A stretch of 64,000 nucleotides of DNA from Bathymodiolus brooksi (Eukaryota; Mollusca; Bivalvia; Mytilida; Modiolidae), in assembly GCA_963680875.1 (NCBI GenBank), contig OY804580.1, forward strand, positions 111,665,534-111,729,533, read 5' to 3'. Positions 42,171 to 58,800 of this stretch are shown in pieces; the first letter of the stretch is position 1, and each line of letters starts with the position of its first letter. Below the pieces are notes generated by a model that was given only the letters and a program-made list of their open reading frames with translations, was not told the origin of the DNA and ran no database searches. The translations under genes were made by a program, and so were the position numbers.

Positions 42171-45100
42171 CTAACTTATCACACTCAAACGACGGAATTC
42201 TACAACGATAGCTACAGAATTCTACAATGATATTTCATTTAACCCTAACCTATCACACTCAAACGACGGAATTCTACAACGATAGCTACAGAATTCTACA
42301 ATGATATTTCATTTAATCCTAACTTATCACACTCAAACGACAGAATTCTACAACGATAGCTACAGAATTCTACAATGATATTTCATTTAACCCTAACTTA
42401 TCACACTCAAACGACAGAATTCTACAACGATAGCTACATAATTCTACAATGATATTTCATTTAACCCTAACTTATCACACTCAAACGACGGAATTCTACA
42501 ACGATAGCTACAGAATTCTACAATGATATTTCATTTAACCCTAACTTATCACACTCAAACGACGGAATTCTACAACGATAGCTACAGAATTCTACAATGA
42601 TATTTCATTTAACCCTAACTTATCACACTCAAAGGACGGAATTCTACAACGATAGCTACAGAATTCTACAATGATATTTCATTTAACCCTAACTTATCAC
42701 ACTCAAACGACAGAATTCTACAACGATAGCTACATAATTCTACAATGATATTTCATTTAACCCTAACTTATCACACTCAAACGACGGAATTCTACAACGA
42801 TAGCTACAGAATTCTACAATGATATTTCATTTAACCCTAGCCTATCACACTCAAACGACGGAATTCTACAACGATAGCTACAGAATTCTACAATGATATT
42901 TCATTTAACCCTAACTTATCACACTCAAACGACGGAATTCTACAACGATAGCTACATAATTCTACAATGATATTTCATTTAACCCTAACTTATCACACTC
43001 AAACGACGGAATTCTACAACGATAGCTACAGAATTCTACAATGATATTTCATTTAATCCTAACTTATCACACTCAAACGACAGAATTCTACAACGATAGC
43101 TACAGAATTCTACAATGATATTTCATTTAACCCTAACTTATCACACTCAAACGACGGAATTCTACAACGATAGCTACATAATTCTACAATGATATTTCAT
43201 TTAACCCTAACCTATCGCGCTCAAACGACGGAATTCTACAACGATAGCTACAGAATTCTACAATGATATTTCATTTAACCCTAACTTATCACACTCAAAC
43301 GACGGAATTCTACAACGATAGCCACAGAATTATACAATGATATTTCATTTAACCCTAGCATATTACACTCAAACGACGGAATTCTACAACGATAGCTACA
43401 GAATTCTACAATGATATTTCATTTAACCCTAACCTATCACACTCAAACGACGGAATTCTACAACGATAGCTACATAATTCTACAATGATATTTCATTTAA
43501 CCCTAACTTATCACACTCAAACGACGAATTCTACAACGATAGCTACAGAATTCTACAATGATATTTCATTTAACCCTAACTTATCACACTCAAACGACAG
43601 AATTCTACAACGATACCTACAGAATTCTACAATGATATTTCATTTAACCCTAACTTATCACACTCAAACGACGGAATTCTACAACGATAGCTACAGAATT
43701 CTACAATGATATTTCATTTAACCCTAACTTATCACACTCAAAGGACGGAATTCTACAACGATAGCTACAGAATTCTACAATGATATTTCATTTAACCCTA
43801 ACTTATCACACTCAAACGACAGAATTCTACAACGATAGCTACAGAATTCTACAATGATATTTCATTTAACCCTAACTTATCACACTCAAAGGACGGAATT
43901 CTACAACGATAGCTACAGAATTCTACAATGATATTTCATTTAACCCTAACTTATCACACTCAAAGGACGGAATTCTACAACGATAGCTACAGAATTCTAC
44001 AATGATATTTCATTTAACCCTAACTTATCACACTCAAAGGACGGAATTCTACAACGATAGCTACATAATTCTACAATGATATTTCATTTAACCCTAACTT
44101 ATCACACTCAAACGACGGAATACTACAACGATAGCTACAGAATTCTACAATGATATTTCATTTAACCCTAACTTATCACACTCAAACGACGGAATTCTAC
44201 AACGATAGCTACAGAATTCTACAACGATATTTCATTTAACCCTAACTTATCACACTCAAAGGACGGAATTCTACAACGATAGCTACAGAATTCTACAATG
44301 ATATTTCATTTAACCCTAGCCTATCACACTCAAACGACGGAATTCTACAACGATAGCTACAGAATTCTACAATGATATTTCATTTAACCCTAACTTATCA
44401 CACTCAAACGACGGAATTCTACAACGATAGCTACAGAATTCTACAATGATATTTCATTTAACCCTAACCTATCACACTCAAACGACGGAATTCTACAACG
44501 ATAGCTACAGAATTCTACAATGATATTTCATTTAATCCTAACTTATCACACTCAAACGACAGAATTCTACAACGATAGCTACAGAATTCTACAATGATAT
44601 TTCATTTAACCCTAACTTATCACACTCAAACGACAGAATTCTACAACGATAGCTACATAATTCTACAATGATATTTCATTTAACCCTAACTTATCACACT
44701 CAAACGACGGAATTCTACAACGATAGCTACAGAATTCTACAATGATATTTCATTTAACCCTAACTTATCACACTCAAACGACGGAATTCTACAACGATAG
44801 CTACAGAATTCTACAATGATATTTCATTTAACCCTAACTTATCACACTCAAAGGACGGAATTCTACAACGATAGCTACAGAATTCTACAATGATATTTCA
44901 TTTAACCCTAACTTATCACACTCAAACGACAGAATTCTACAACGATAGCTACATAATTCTACAATGATATTTCATTTAACCCTAGCCTATCACACTCAAA
45001 CGACGGAATTCTACAACGATAGCTACAGAATTCTACAATGATATTTCATTTAACCCTAACTTATCACACTCAAACGACGGAATTCTACAACGATAGCTAC

Positions 45101-46824
45101 ATAATTCTACAATGATATTTCATTTAACCCTAACTTATCACACTCAAACGACGGAATTCTACAACGATAGCTACAGAATTCTACAATGATATTTCATTTA
45201 ATCCTAACTTATCACACTCAAACGACAGAATTCTACAACGATAGCTACAGAATTCTACAATGATATTTCATTTAACCCTAACTTATCACACTCAAACGAC
45301 GGAATTCTACAACGATAGCTACATAATTCTACAATGATATTTCATTTAACCCTAACCTATCGCGCTCAAACGACGGAATTCTACAACGATAGCTACAGAA
45401 TTCTACAATGATATTTCATTTAACCCTAACTTATCACACTCAAACGACGGAATTCTACAACGATAGCCACAGAATTATACAATGATATTTCATTTAACCC
45501 TAGCATATTACACTCAAACGACGGAATTCTACAACGATAGCTACAGAATTCTACAATGATATTTCATTTAACCCTAACCTATCACACTCAAACGACGGAA
45601 TTCTACAACGATAGCTACATAATTCTACAATGATATTTCATTTAACCCTAACTTATCACACTCAAACGACGAATTCTACAACGATAGCTACAGAATTCTA
45701 CAATGATATTTCATTTAACCCTAACTTATCACACTCAAACGACAGAATTCTACAACGATAGCTACAGAATTCTACAATGATATTTCATTTAACCCTAACT
45801 TATCACACTCAAACGACGGAATTCTACAACGATAGCTACAGAATTCTACAATGATATTTCATTTAACCCTAACTTATCACACTCAAAGGACGGAATTCTA
45901 CAACGATAGCTACAGAATTCTACAATGATATTTCATTTAACCCTAACTTATCACACTCAAACGACAGAATTCTACAACGATAGCTACAGAATTCTACAAT
46001 GATATTTCATTTAACCCTAACTTATCACACTCAAAGGACGGAATTCTACAACGATAGCTACAGAATTCTACAATGATATTTCATTTAACCCTAACTTATC
46101 ACACTCAAAGGACGGAATTCTACAACGATAGCTACAGAATTCTACAATGATATTTCATTTAACCCTAACTTATCACACTCAAACGACGGAATTCTACAAC
46201 GATAGCTACATAATTCTACAATGATATTTCATTTAACCCTAACTTATCACACTCAAACGACGGAATACTACAACGATAGCAACAGAATTCTACAATGATA
46301 TTTCATTTAACCCTAACTTATCACACTCAAACGACGGAATTCTACAACGATAGCTACAGAATTCTACAATGATATTTCATTTAACCCGAACTTATCACAC
46401 TCAAACGATGGAATTCTACAACGATAGCTACAGAATTCTACAACGATATTTCATTTAACCCTAACATATCACACTCAAAGGACGGAATTCTACAACGATA
46501 GCTACAGAATTCTACAATGATATTTCATTTAACCCTAGCCTATCACACTCAAACGACGGAATTCTACAACGATAGCTACAGAATTCTACAATGATATTTC
46601 ATTTAACCCTAACTTATCACACTCAAACGACGGAATTCTACAACGATAGCTACATAATTCTACAATAATATTTCATTTAACCCTAACTTATCACACTCAA
46701 ACGACGGAATTCTACAACGATAGCTACAGAATTCTACAATGATATTTCATTTAACCCTAACTTATCACACTCAAACGACAGAATTCTACAACGATAGCTA
46801 CAGAATTCTACAATGATATTTCAT
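42170..46824 (+). repeat. Higher-order block of about 30 monomers (about 2.2 kb units)
   Basis: TTTAATCC monomers at 42312, 44531 and 46824 bound two successive units of 2219 and 2293 bp (30 and 31 monomers, each minus one deleted base). Shared markers at a 2145-bp offset include CGCGCTC (43216/45361), the one-base-deleted CGACGAATTC (43525/45670) and AATACTAC (44119/46264). After one extra monomer the offset is 2219 bp (CTATCAC at 44321/46540). The shared deletion shows common descent of the units. An accidental open frame at 43485-43709 lies here and is not a gene. Confidence 0.87.
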
Positions 46825-49800
46825 TTAATCCTAACTTATCACACTCAAATGACAGAATTCTACAACGATAGCTACAGAATTCTACAATGATATTTCATTT
46901 AACCCTAACTTATCACACTCAAACGACGGAATTCTACAACGATAGCTACATAATTCTACAATGATATTTCATTTAACCCTAACCTATCGCGCTCAAACTA
47001 CAGGAATTCTACAACGATAGCTACAGAATTCTACAATGATATTTCATTTAACCCTAACTTATCACACTCAAACGACGGAATTCTACAACGATAGCCACAG
47101 AATTATACAATGATATTTCATTTAACCCTAGCATATTACACTCAAACGACGGAATTCTACAACGATAGCTACAGAATTCTACAATGATATTTCATTTAAC
47201 CCTAACCTATCACACTCAAACGACGGAATTCTACAACGATAGCTACATAATTCTACAATGATATTTCATTTAACCCTAACTTATCACACTCAAACGACGG
47301 AATTCTACAACGATAGCTACATAATTCTACAATGATATTTCATTTAACCCTAACTTATCACACTCAAACGACGGAATTCTACAACGATAGCTACAGAATT
47401 CTACAATGATATTTCATTTAACCCTAACTTATCACACTCAAACGACGGAATTCTACAACGATAGCTACAGAATTCTACAATGATATTTCATTTAACCCTA
47501 CCTTATCACACTCAAACGACGGAATTCTACAACGATAGCTACATAATTCTACAATGATATTTCATTTCACCCTAACCTATCGCGCTCAAACGACAGAATT
47601 CTACAACGATAGCTACAGAATTCTACAATGATATTTCATTTAACCCTAACTTATCACACTCAAACGACGGAATTCTACAACGATAGCTACAGAATTATAC
47701 AATGATATTTCATTTAACCCTAGCATATTACACTCAAACGACGGAATTCTACAACGATAGCTACAGAATTCTACAATGATATTTCATTTAACCCTAACCT
47801 ATCACACTCAAACGACGGAATTCTACAACGATAGCTACAGAATTCTACAATGATATTTCATTTAACCCTAGCTTATCACACTCAAACGACAGAATTTTAC
47901 AACGATAGCTACAGAATTCTACAATGATATTTCATTTAACCCTAACTTATCACACTCAAAGGAAGGAATTCTACAACGATAGCTACAGAATTCTACAATG
48001 ATATTTCATTTAGCCCTAACTTATCACACTCAAACGACGGAATTCTACAACGATAGCTACAGAATTCTACAATGATATTTCATTTAACCCTAACCTATCA
48101 CACTCAAACGACGGAATTCTACAACGATAGCTACAGAATTCTACAATGATATTTCATTTAACCCTAACTTATCACACTCAAACGACAGAATTCTACAACG
48201 ATAGCTACAGAATTCTACAATGATATTTCATTTAATCCTAACTTATCACACTCAAACGACGGAATTCTACAACGATAGCTACATAATTCTACAACGATAT
48301 TTCATTTAACCCTAACTTATCACACTCAAAGGTCGGAATTCTACAACGATAGCTACAGAATTCTACAATGATATTTCATTTAACCCTAACTTATCACACT
48401 CAAACGACGGAATTCTACAACGATAGCCACAGAATTATGCAATGATATTTCATTTAACCCTAGCCTATCACACTCAAACGACGGAATTCTACAACGATAG
48501 CTACAGAATTCTACAATGATATTTCATTTAACCCTAACTTATCACACTCAAACGACGGAATTCTACAACGATAGCTACATAATTCTACAATGATATTTCA
48601 TTTAACCCTAACTTATCACACTCAAACGACAGAATTCTACAACGATAGCTACAGAATTCTACAATGATATTTCATTTAACCCTAACTTATCACACTCAAA
48701 CGACAGAATTCTACAACGATAGCTACAGAATTCTACAATGATATTTCATTTAATCCTAACTTATCACACTCAAACGACAGAATTCTACAACGATAGCTAC
48801 AGAATTCTACAATGATATTTCATTTAACCCTAACTTATCACACTCAAACGACGGAATTCTACAACGATAGCTACATAATTCTACAATGATATTTCATTTA
48901 ACCCTAACCTATCGCGCTCAAACTACAGGAATTCTACAACGATAGCTACAGAATTCTACAATGATATTTCATTTAACCCTAACTTATCACACTCAAACGA
49001 CGGAATTCTACAACGATAGCCACAGAATTATACAATGATATTTCATTTAACCCTAGCATATTACACTCAAACGACGGAATTCTACAACGATAGCTACAGA
49101 ATTCTACAATGATATTTCATTTAACCCTAACCTATCACACTCAAACGACGGAATTCTACAACGATAGCTACATAATTCTACAATGATATTTCATTTAACC
49201 CTAACTTATCACACTCAAACGACGGAATTCTACAACGATAGCTACAGAATTCTACAATGATATTTCATTTAACCCTAACTTATCACACTCAAACGACAGA
49301 ATTCTACAACGATAGCTACAGAATTCTACAATGATATTTCATTTAACCCTAACTTATCACACTCAAACGACGGAATTCTACAACGATAGCTACAGAATTC
49401 TACAATGATATTTCATTTAACCCTAACTTATCACACTCAAAGGACGGAATTCTACAACGATAGCTACAGAATTCTACAATGATATTTCATTTAACCCTAA
49501 CTTATCACACTCAAACGACAGAATTCTACAACGATAGCTACAGAATTCTACAATGATATTTCATTTAACCCTAACTTATCACACTCAAAGGACGGAATTC
49601 TACAACGATAGCTACAGAATTCTACAATGATATTTCATTTAACCCTAACTTATCACACTCAAAGGACGGAATTCTACAACGATAGCTACAGAATTCTACA
49701 ATGATATTTCATTTAACCCTAACTTATCACACTCAAACGACGGAATTCTACAACGATAGCTACATAATTCTACAATGATATTTCATTTAATCCTAACTTA

Positions 49801-52800
49801 TCACACTCAAACGACGGAATACTACAACGATAGCAACAGAATTCTACAATGATATTTCATTTAACCCTAACTTATCACACTCAAACGACGGAATTCTACA
49901 ACGATAGCTACAGAATTCTACAATGATATTTCATTTAACCCGAACTTATCACACTCAAACGACGGAATTCTACAACGATAGCTACAGAATTCTACAACGA
50001 TATTTCATTTAACCCTAACTTATCACACTCAAAGGACGGAATTCTACAACGATAGCTACAGAATTCTACAATGATATTTCATTTAACCCTAGCCTATCAC
50101 ACTCAAACGACGGAATTCTACAACGATAGCTACAGAATTCTACAATGATATTTCATTTAACCCTAACTTATCACACTCAAACGACGGAATTCTACAACGA
50201 TAGCTACATAATTCTACAATGATATTTCATTTAACCCTAGCTTATCACACTCAAACGACGGAATTCTACAACGATAGCTACAGAATTCTACAATGATATT
50301 TCATTTAACCCTAACTTATCACACTCAAACGACAGAATTCTACAACGATAGCTACAGAATTCTACAATGATATTTCATTTAATCCTAACTTATCACACTC
50401 AAACGACAGAATTCTACAACGATAGCTACAGAATTCTACAATGATATTTCATTTAACCCTAACTTATCACACTCAAACGACGGAATTCTACAACGATAGC
50501 TACATAATTCTACAATGATATTTCATTTAACCCTAACCTATCGCGCTCAAACTACAGGAATTCTACAACGATAGCTACAGAATTCTACAATGATATTTCA
50601 TTTAACCCTAACTTATCACACTCAAACGACGGAATTCTACAACGATAGCCACAGAATTATACAATGATATTTCATTTAACCCTAGCATATTACACTCAAA
50701 CGACGGAATTCTACAACGATAGCTACAGAATTCTACAATGATATTTCATTTAACCCTAACCTATCACACTCAAACGACGGAATTCTACAACGATAGCTAC
50801 ATAATTCTACAATGATATTTCATTTAACCCTAACTTATCACACTCAAACGACGGAATTCTACAACGATAGCTACATAATTCTACAATGATATTTCATTTA
50901 ACCCTAACTTATCACACTCAAACGACGGAATTCTACAACGATAGCTACAGAATTCTACAATGATATTTCATTTAACCCTAACTTATCACACTCAAACGAC
51001 GGAATTCTACAACGATAGCTACAGAATTCTACAATGATATTTCATTTAACCCTACCTTATCACACTCAAACGACGGAATTCTACAACGATAGCTACATAA
51101 TTCTACAATGATATTTCATTTCACCCTAACCTATCGCGCTCAAACGACGGAATTCTACAACGATAGCTACAGAATTCTACAATGATATTTCATTTAACCC
51201 TAACTTATCACACTCAAACGACGGAATTCTACAACGATAGCTACAGAATTCTACAATGATATTTCATTTAACCCTAACCTATCACACTCAAACGACGGAA
51301 TTCTACAACGATAGCTACAGAATTCTACAATGATATTTCATTTAACCCTAACTTATCACACTCAAACGACAGAATTCTACAACGATAGCTACAGAATTCT
51401 ACAATGATATTTCATTTAATCCTAACTTATCACACTCAAACGACAGAATTCTACAACGATAGCTACATAATTCTACAACGATATTTCATTTAACCCTAAC
51501 TTATCACACTCAAAGGTCGGAATTCTACAACGATAGCTACAGAATTCTACAATGATATTTCATTTAACCCTAACTTATCACACTCAAACGACGGAATTCT
51601 ACAACGATAGCCACAGAATTATGCAATGATATTTCATTTAACCCTAGCCTATCACACTCAAACGACGAATTCTACAACGATAGCTACAGAATTCTACAAT
51701 GATATTTCATTTAACCCTAACTTATCACACTCAAACGACGGAATTCTACAACGATAGCTACATAATTCTACAATGATATTTCATTTAACCCTAACTTATC
51801 ACACTCAAACGACGGAATTCTACAACGATAGCTACAGAATTCTACAATGATATTTCATTTAACCCTAACTTATCACACTCAAACGACAGAATTCTACAAC
51901 GATAGCTACAGAATTCTACAATGATATTTCATTTAATCCTAACTTATCACACTCAAACGACAGAATTCTACAACGATAGCTACATAATTCTACAATGATA
52001 TTTCATTTAACCCTAACCTATCGCGCTCAAACTACAGGAATTCTACAACGATAGCTACAGAATTCTACAATGATATTTCATTTAACCCTAACTTATCACA
52101 CTCAAACGACGGAATTCTACAACGATAGCCACAGAATTATACAATGATATTTCATTTAACCCTAGCATATTACACTCAAACGACGGAATTCTACAACGAT
52201 AGCTACAGAATTCTACAATGATATTTCATTTAACCCTAACCTATCACACTCAAACGACGGAATTCTACAACGATAGCTACATAATTCTACAATGATATTT
52301 CATTTAACCCTAACTTATCACACTCAAACGACGGAATTCTACAACGATAGCTACATAATTCTACAATGATATTTCATTTAACCCTAACTTATCACACTCA
52401 AACGACGGAATTCTACAACGATAGCTACAGAATTCTACAATGATATTTCATTTAACCCTAACTTATCACACTCAAACGACGGAATTCTACAACGATAGCT
52501 ACAGAATTCTACAATGATATTTCATTTAACCCTACCTTATCACACTCAAACGACGGAATTCTACAACGATAGCTACATAATTCTACAATGATATTTCATT
52601 TAACCCTAACCTATCGCGCTCAAACGACGGAATTCTACAACGATAGCTACAGAATTCTACAATGATATTTCATTTAACCCTAACTTATCACACTCAAACG
52701 ACGGAATTCTACAACGATAGCTACAGAATTATACAATGATATTTCATTTAACCCTAGCATATTACACTCAAACGACGGAATTCTACAACGATAGCTACAG

Positions 52801-55800
52801 AATTCTACAATGATATTTCATTTAACCCTAACCTATCACACTCAAACGACGGAATTCTACAACGATAGCTACAGAATTCTACAATGATATTTCATTTAAC
52901 CCTAGCTTATCACACTCAAACGACAGAATTTTACAACGATAGCTACAGAATTCTACAATGATATTTCATTTAACCCTAACTTATCACACTCAAAGGAAGG
53001 AATTCTACAACGATAGCTACAGAATTCTACAATGATATTTCATTTAACCCTAACCTATCACACTCAAACGACGGAATTCTACAACGATAGCTACAGAATT
53101 CTACAATGATATTTCATTTAACCCTAACTTATCACACTCAAACGACAGAATTCTACAACGATAGCTACAGAATTCTACAATGATATTTCATTTAATCCTA
53201 ACTTATCACACTCAAACGACGGAATTCTACAACGATAGCTACATAATTCTACAACGATATTTCATTTAACCCTAACTTATCACACTCAAAGGTCGGAATT
53301 CTACAACGATAGCTACAGAATTCTACAATGATATTTCATTTAACCCTAACTTATCACACTCAAACGACGGAATTCTACAACGATAGCCACAGAATTATGC
53401 AATGATATTTCATTTAACCCTAGCATATTACACTCAAACGACGGAATTCTACAACGATAGCTACAGAATTCTACAATGATATTTCATTTAACCCTAACTT
53501 ATCACACTCAAACGACGGAATTCTACAACGATAGCTACAGAATTCTACAACGATATTTCATTTAACCCTAACTTATCACACTCAAAGGACGGAATTCTAC
53601 AACGATAGCCACAGAATTCTACAATGATATTTCATTTAACCCTAGCCTATCACACTCAAACGACGGAATTCTACAACGATAGCTACATAATTCTACAATG
53701 ATATTTCATTTAACCCTAACTTATCACACTCAAACGACGGAATTCTACAACGATAGCTACATAATTCTACAATGATATTTCATTTAACCCTAACTTATCA
53801 CACTCAAACGACGGAATTCTACAACGATAGCTACAGAATTCTACAATGATATTTCATTTAACCCTAACTTATCACACTCAAACGACGGAATTCTACAACG
53901 ATAGCTACAGAATTCTACAATGATATTTCATTTAATCCTAACTTATCACACTCAAACGACAGAATTCTACAACGATAGCTACAGAATTCTACAATGATAT
54001 TTCATTTAACCCTAACTTATCACACTCAAACGACGGAATTCTACAACGATAGCTACATAATTCTACAATGATATTTCATTTAACCCTAACCTATTGCGCT
54101 CAAACTACAGGAATTCTACAACGATAGCTACAGAATTCTACAATGATATTTCATTTAACCCTAACTTATCACACTCAAACGACGGAATTCTACAACGATA
54201 GCCACAGAATTATACAATGATATTTCATTTAACCCTAGCATATTACACTCAAACGACGGAATTCTACAACGATAGCTACAGAATTCTACAATGATATTTC
54301 ATTTAACCCTAACCTATCACACTCAAACGACGGAATTCTACAACGATAGCTACATAATTCTACAATGATATTTCATTTAACCCTAACTTATCACACTCAA
54401 ACGACGGAATTCTACAACGATAGCTACAGAATTCTACAATGATATTTTATTTAACCCTAACTTATCACACTCAAACGACAGAATTCTACAACGATAGCTA
54501 CAGAATTCTACAATGATATTTCATTTAACCCTAACTTATCACACTCAAACGACGGAATTCTACAACGATAGCTACATAATTCTACAATGATATTTCATTT
54601 AACCCTAACCTATCGCGCTCAAACGACGGAATTCTACAACGATAGCTACAGAATTCTACAATGATATTTCATTTAACCCTAACTTATCACACTCAAACGA
54701 CGGAATTCTACAACGATAGCTACAGAATTATACAATGATATTTCATTTAACCCTAGCATATTACACTCAAACGACGGAATTCTACAACGATAGCTACAGA
54801 ATTCTACAATGATATTTCATTTAACCCTAACCTATCACACTCAAACGACGGAATTCTACAACGATAGCTACAGAATTCTACAATGATATTTCATTTAACC
54901 CTAGCTTATCACACTCAAACGACGGAATTTTACAACGATAGCTACAGAATTCTACAATGATATTTCATTTAACCCTAACTTATCACACTCAAAGGAAGGA
55001 ATTCTACAACGATAGCTACATAATTCTACAATGATATTTCATTTAACCCTAACTTATCACACTCAAACGACGGAATTCTACAACGATAGCTACAGAATTC
55101 TACAACGATATTTCATTTAACCCTAACTTATCACACTCAAAGGACGGAATTCTACAACGGTAGCCACAGAATTCTACAATGATATTTCATTTAACCCTAG
55201 CCTATCACACTCAAACGACGGAATTCTACAACGATAGCTACAGAATTCTACAATGATATTTCATTTAACCCTAACTTATCACACTCAAACGACGGAATTC
55301 TACAACGATAGCTACATAATTCTACAATGATATTTCATTTAACCCTAACTTATCACACTCAAACGACGGAATTCTACAACGATAGCTACAGAATTCTACA
55401 ATGATATTTCATTTAACCCTAACTTATCACACTCAAACGACGGAATTCTACAACGATAGCTACAGAATTCTACAATGATATTTCATTTAATCCTAACTTA
55501 TCACACTCAAACGACAGAATTCTACAACGATAGCTACAGAATTCTACAATGATATTTCATTTAACCCTAACTTATCACACTCAAACGACGGAATTCTACA
55601 ACGATAGCTACATAATTCTACAATGATATTTCATTTAACCCTAACCTATTGCGCTCAAACTACAGGAATTCTACAACGATAGCTACAGAATTCTACAATG
55701 ATATTTCATTTAACCCTAACTTATCACACTCAAACGACGGAATTCTACAACGATAGCCACAGAATTATACAATGATATTTCATTTAACCCTAGCATATTA

Positions 55801-58800
55801 CACTCAAACGACGGAATTCTACAACGATAGCTACAGAATTCTACAATGATATTTCATTTAACCCTAACCTATCACACTCAAACGACGGAATTCTACAACG
55901 ATAGCTACATAATTCTACAATGATATTTCATTTAACCCTAACTTATCACACTCAAACGACGGAATTCTACAACGATAGCTACAGAATTCTACAATGATAT
56001 TTTATTTAACCCTAACTTATCACACTCAAACGACAGAATTCTACAACGATAGCTACAGAATTCTACAATGATATTTCATTTAACCCTAACTTATCACACT
56101 CAAACGACGGAATTCTACAACGATAGCTACATAATTCTACAATGATATTTCATTTAACCCTAACCTATCGCGCTCAAACGACGGAATTCTACAACGATAG
56201 CTACAGAATTCTACAATGATATTTCATTTAACCCTAACTTATCACACTCATACGACGGAATTCTACAACGATAGCTACAGAATTATACAATGATATTTCA
56301 TTTAACCCTAGCATATTACACTCAAACGACGGAATTCTACAACGATAGCTACAGAATTCTACAATGATATTTCATTTAACCCTAAACTATCACACTCAAA
56401 CGACGGAATTCTACAACGATAGCTACAGAATTCTACAATGATATTTCATTTAACCCTAGCTTATCACACTCAAACGACCGAATTTTACAACGATAGCTAC
56501 AGAATTCTACAATGATATTTCATTTAACCCTAACTTATCACACTCAAAGGAAGGAATTCTACAACGATAGCTACAGAATTCTACAATGATATTTCATTTA
56601 GCCCTAACTTATCACACTCAAACGACGGAATTCTACAACGATAGCTACAGAATTCTACAATGATATTTCATTTAACCCTAACCTATCACACTCAAACGAC
56701 GGAATTCTACAACGATAGCTACAGAATTCTACAATGATATTTCATTTAACACTAACTTATCACACTCAAACGACAGAATTCTACAACGATAGCTACAGAA
56801 TTCTACAATGATATTTCATTTAATCCTAACTTATCACACTCAAACGACGGAATTCTACAACGATAGCTACATAATTCTACAACGATATTTCATTTAACCC
56901 GAACTTATCACACTCAAAGGTCGGAATTCTTCAACGATAGCTACAGAATTCTACAATGATATTTCATTTAACCCTAACCTATCACACTCAAAGGACGGAA
57001 TTCTACAACGATAGCTACAGAATTCTACAATGATATTTCATTTAACCCTAACTTATCACACTCAAACGACGGAATTCTACAACGATAGCTACAGAATTCT
57101 ACAATGATATTTCATTTAACCCTACCTTATCACACTCAAACGACGGAATTGTACAACGATAGCTACATAATTCTACAATGATATTTCATTTAACCCTAAC
57201 CTATCGCGCTCAAACGACGGAATTCTACAACGATAGCTACAGAATTCTACAATGATATTTCATTTAACCCTAACTTATCACACTCAAACGACGGAATTCT
57301 ACAACGATAGCTACAGAATTATACAATGATATTTCATTTAACCCTAGCATATTACACTCAAACGACGGAATTCTACAACGATAGCTACAGAATTCTACAA
57401 TGATATTTCATTTAACCCTAACCTATCACACTCAAACGACGGAATTCTACAACGATAGCTACAGAATTCTACAATGATATTTCATTTAACCCTAGCTTAT
57501 CACACTCAAACGACAGAATTTTACAACGATAGCTACAGAATTCTACAATGATATTTCATTTAACCCTAACTTATCACACTCAAAGGAAGGAATTCTACAA
57601 CGATAGCTACAGAATTCTACAATGATATTTCATTTAGCCCTAACTTATCACACTCAAACGACGGAATTCTACAACGATAGCTACAGAATTCTACAATGAT
57701 ATTTCATTTAACCCTAACCTATCACACTCAAACGACGGAATTCTACAACGATAGCTACAGAATTCTACAATGATATTTCATTTAACCCTAACTTATCACA
57801 CTCAAACGACAGAATTCTACAACGATAGCTACAGAATTCTACAATGATATTTCATTTAATCCTAACTTATCACACTCAAACGACGGAATTCTACAACGAT
57901 AGCTACATAATTCTACAACGATATTTCATTTAACCCTAACTTATCACACTCAAAGGTCGGAATTCTACAACGATAGCTACAGAATTCTACAATGATATTT
58001 CATTTAACCCTAACTTATCACACTCAAACGACGGAATTCTACAACGATAGCCACAGAATTATGCAATGATATTTCATTTAACCCTAGCATATTACACTCA
58101 AACGACGGAATTCTACAACGATAGCTACAGAATTCTACAATGATATTTCATTTAACCCTAACTTATCACACTCAAACGACGGAATTCTACAACGATAGCT
58201 ACAGAATTCTACAACGATATTTCATTTAACCCTAGCTTATCACACTCAAAGGACGGAATTCTACAACGATAGCCACAGAATTCTACAATGATATTTCATT
58301 TAACCCTAGCCTATCACACTCAAACGACGGAATTCTACAACGATAGCTACAGAATTCTACAATGATATTTCATTTAACCCTAACTTATCACACTCAAACG
58401 ACAAATTCTACAACGATAGCTACATAATTCTACAATGATATTTCATTTAACCCTAACTTATCACACTCAAACGACGGAATTCTACAACGATAGCTACAGA
58501 ATTCTACAATGATATTTCATTTAACCCTAACTTATCACACTCAAAGGAAGGAATTCTACAACGATAGCTACAGAATTCTACAATGATATTTCATTTAACC
58601 CTAACTTATCACACTCAAACGACGGAATTCTACAACGATAGCTACAGAATTCTACAACGATATTTCATTTAACCCTAACTTATCACACTCAAAGGACGGA
58701 ATTCTACAACGATAGCCACAGAATTCTACAAAGATATTTCATTTAACCCTAGCCTATCACACTCAAACGACGGAATTCTACAACGATAGCTACAGAATTC

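Noticed and set aside
43485..43709. 74-codon open reading frame beginning MIFHLTLTYH
   Set aside because: It is repeat sequence read through three frames. The usual frame stops at TGA after 25 codons. Here a one-base deletion near 43525 shifts the frame, and a GATAGC to GATACC change near 43615 removes a TAG. No promoter, ribosome-binding context or conserved counterpart is present, so it is an accident of the satellite.
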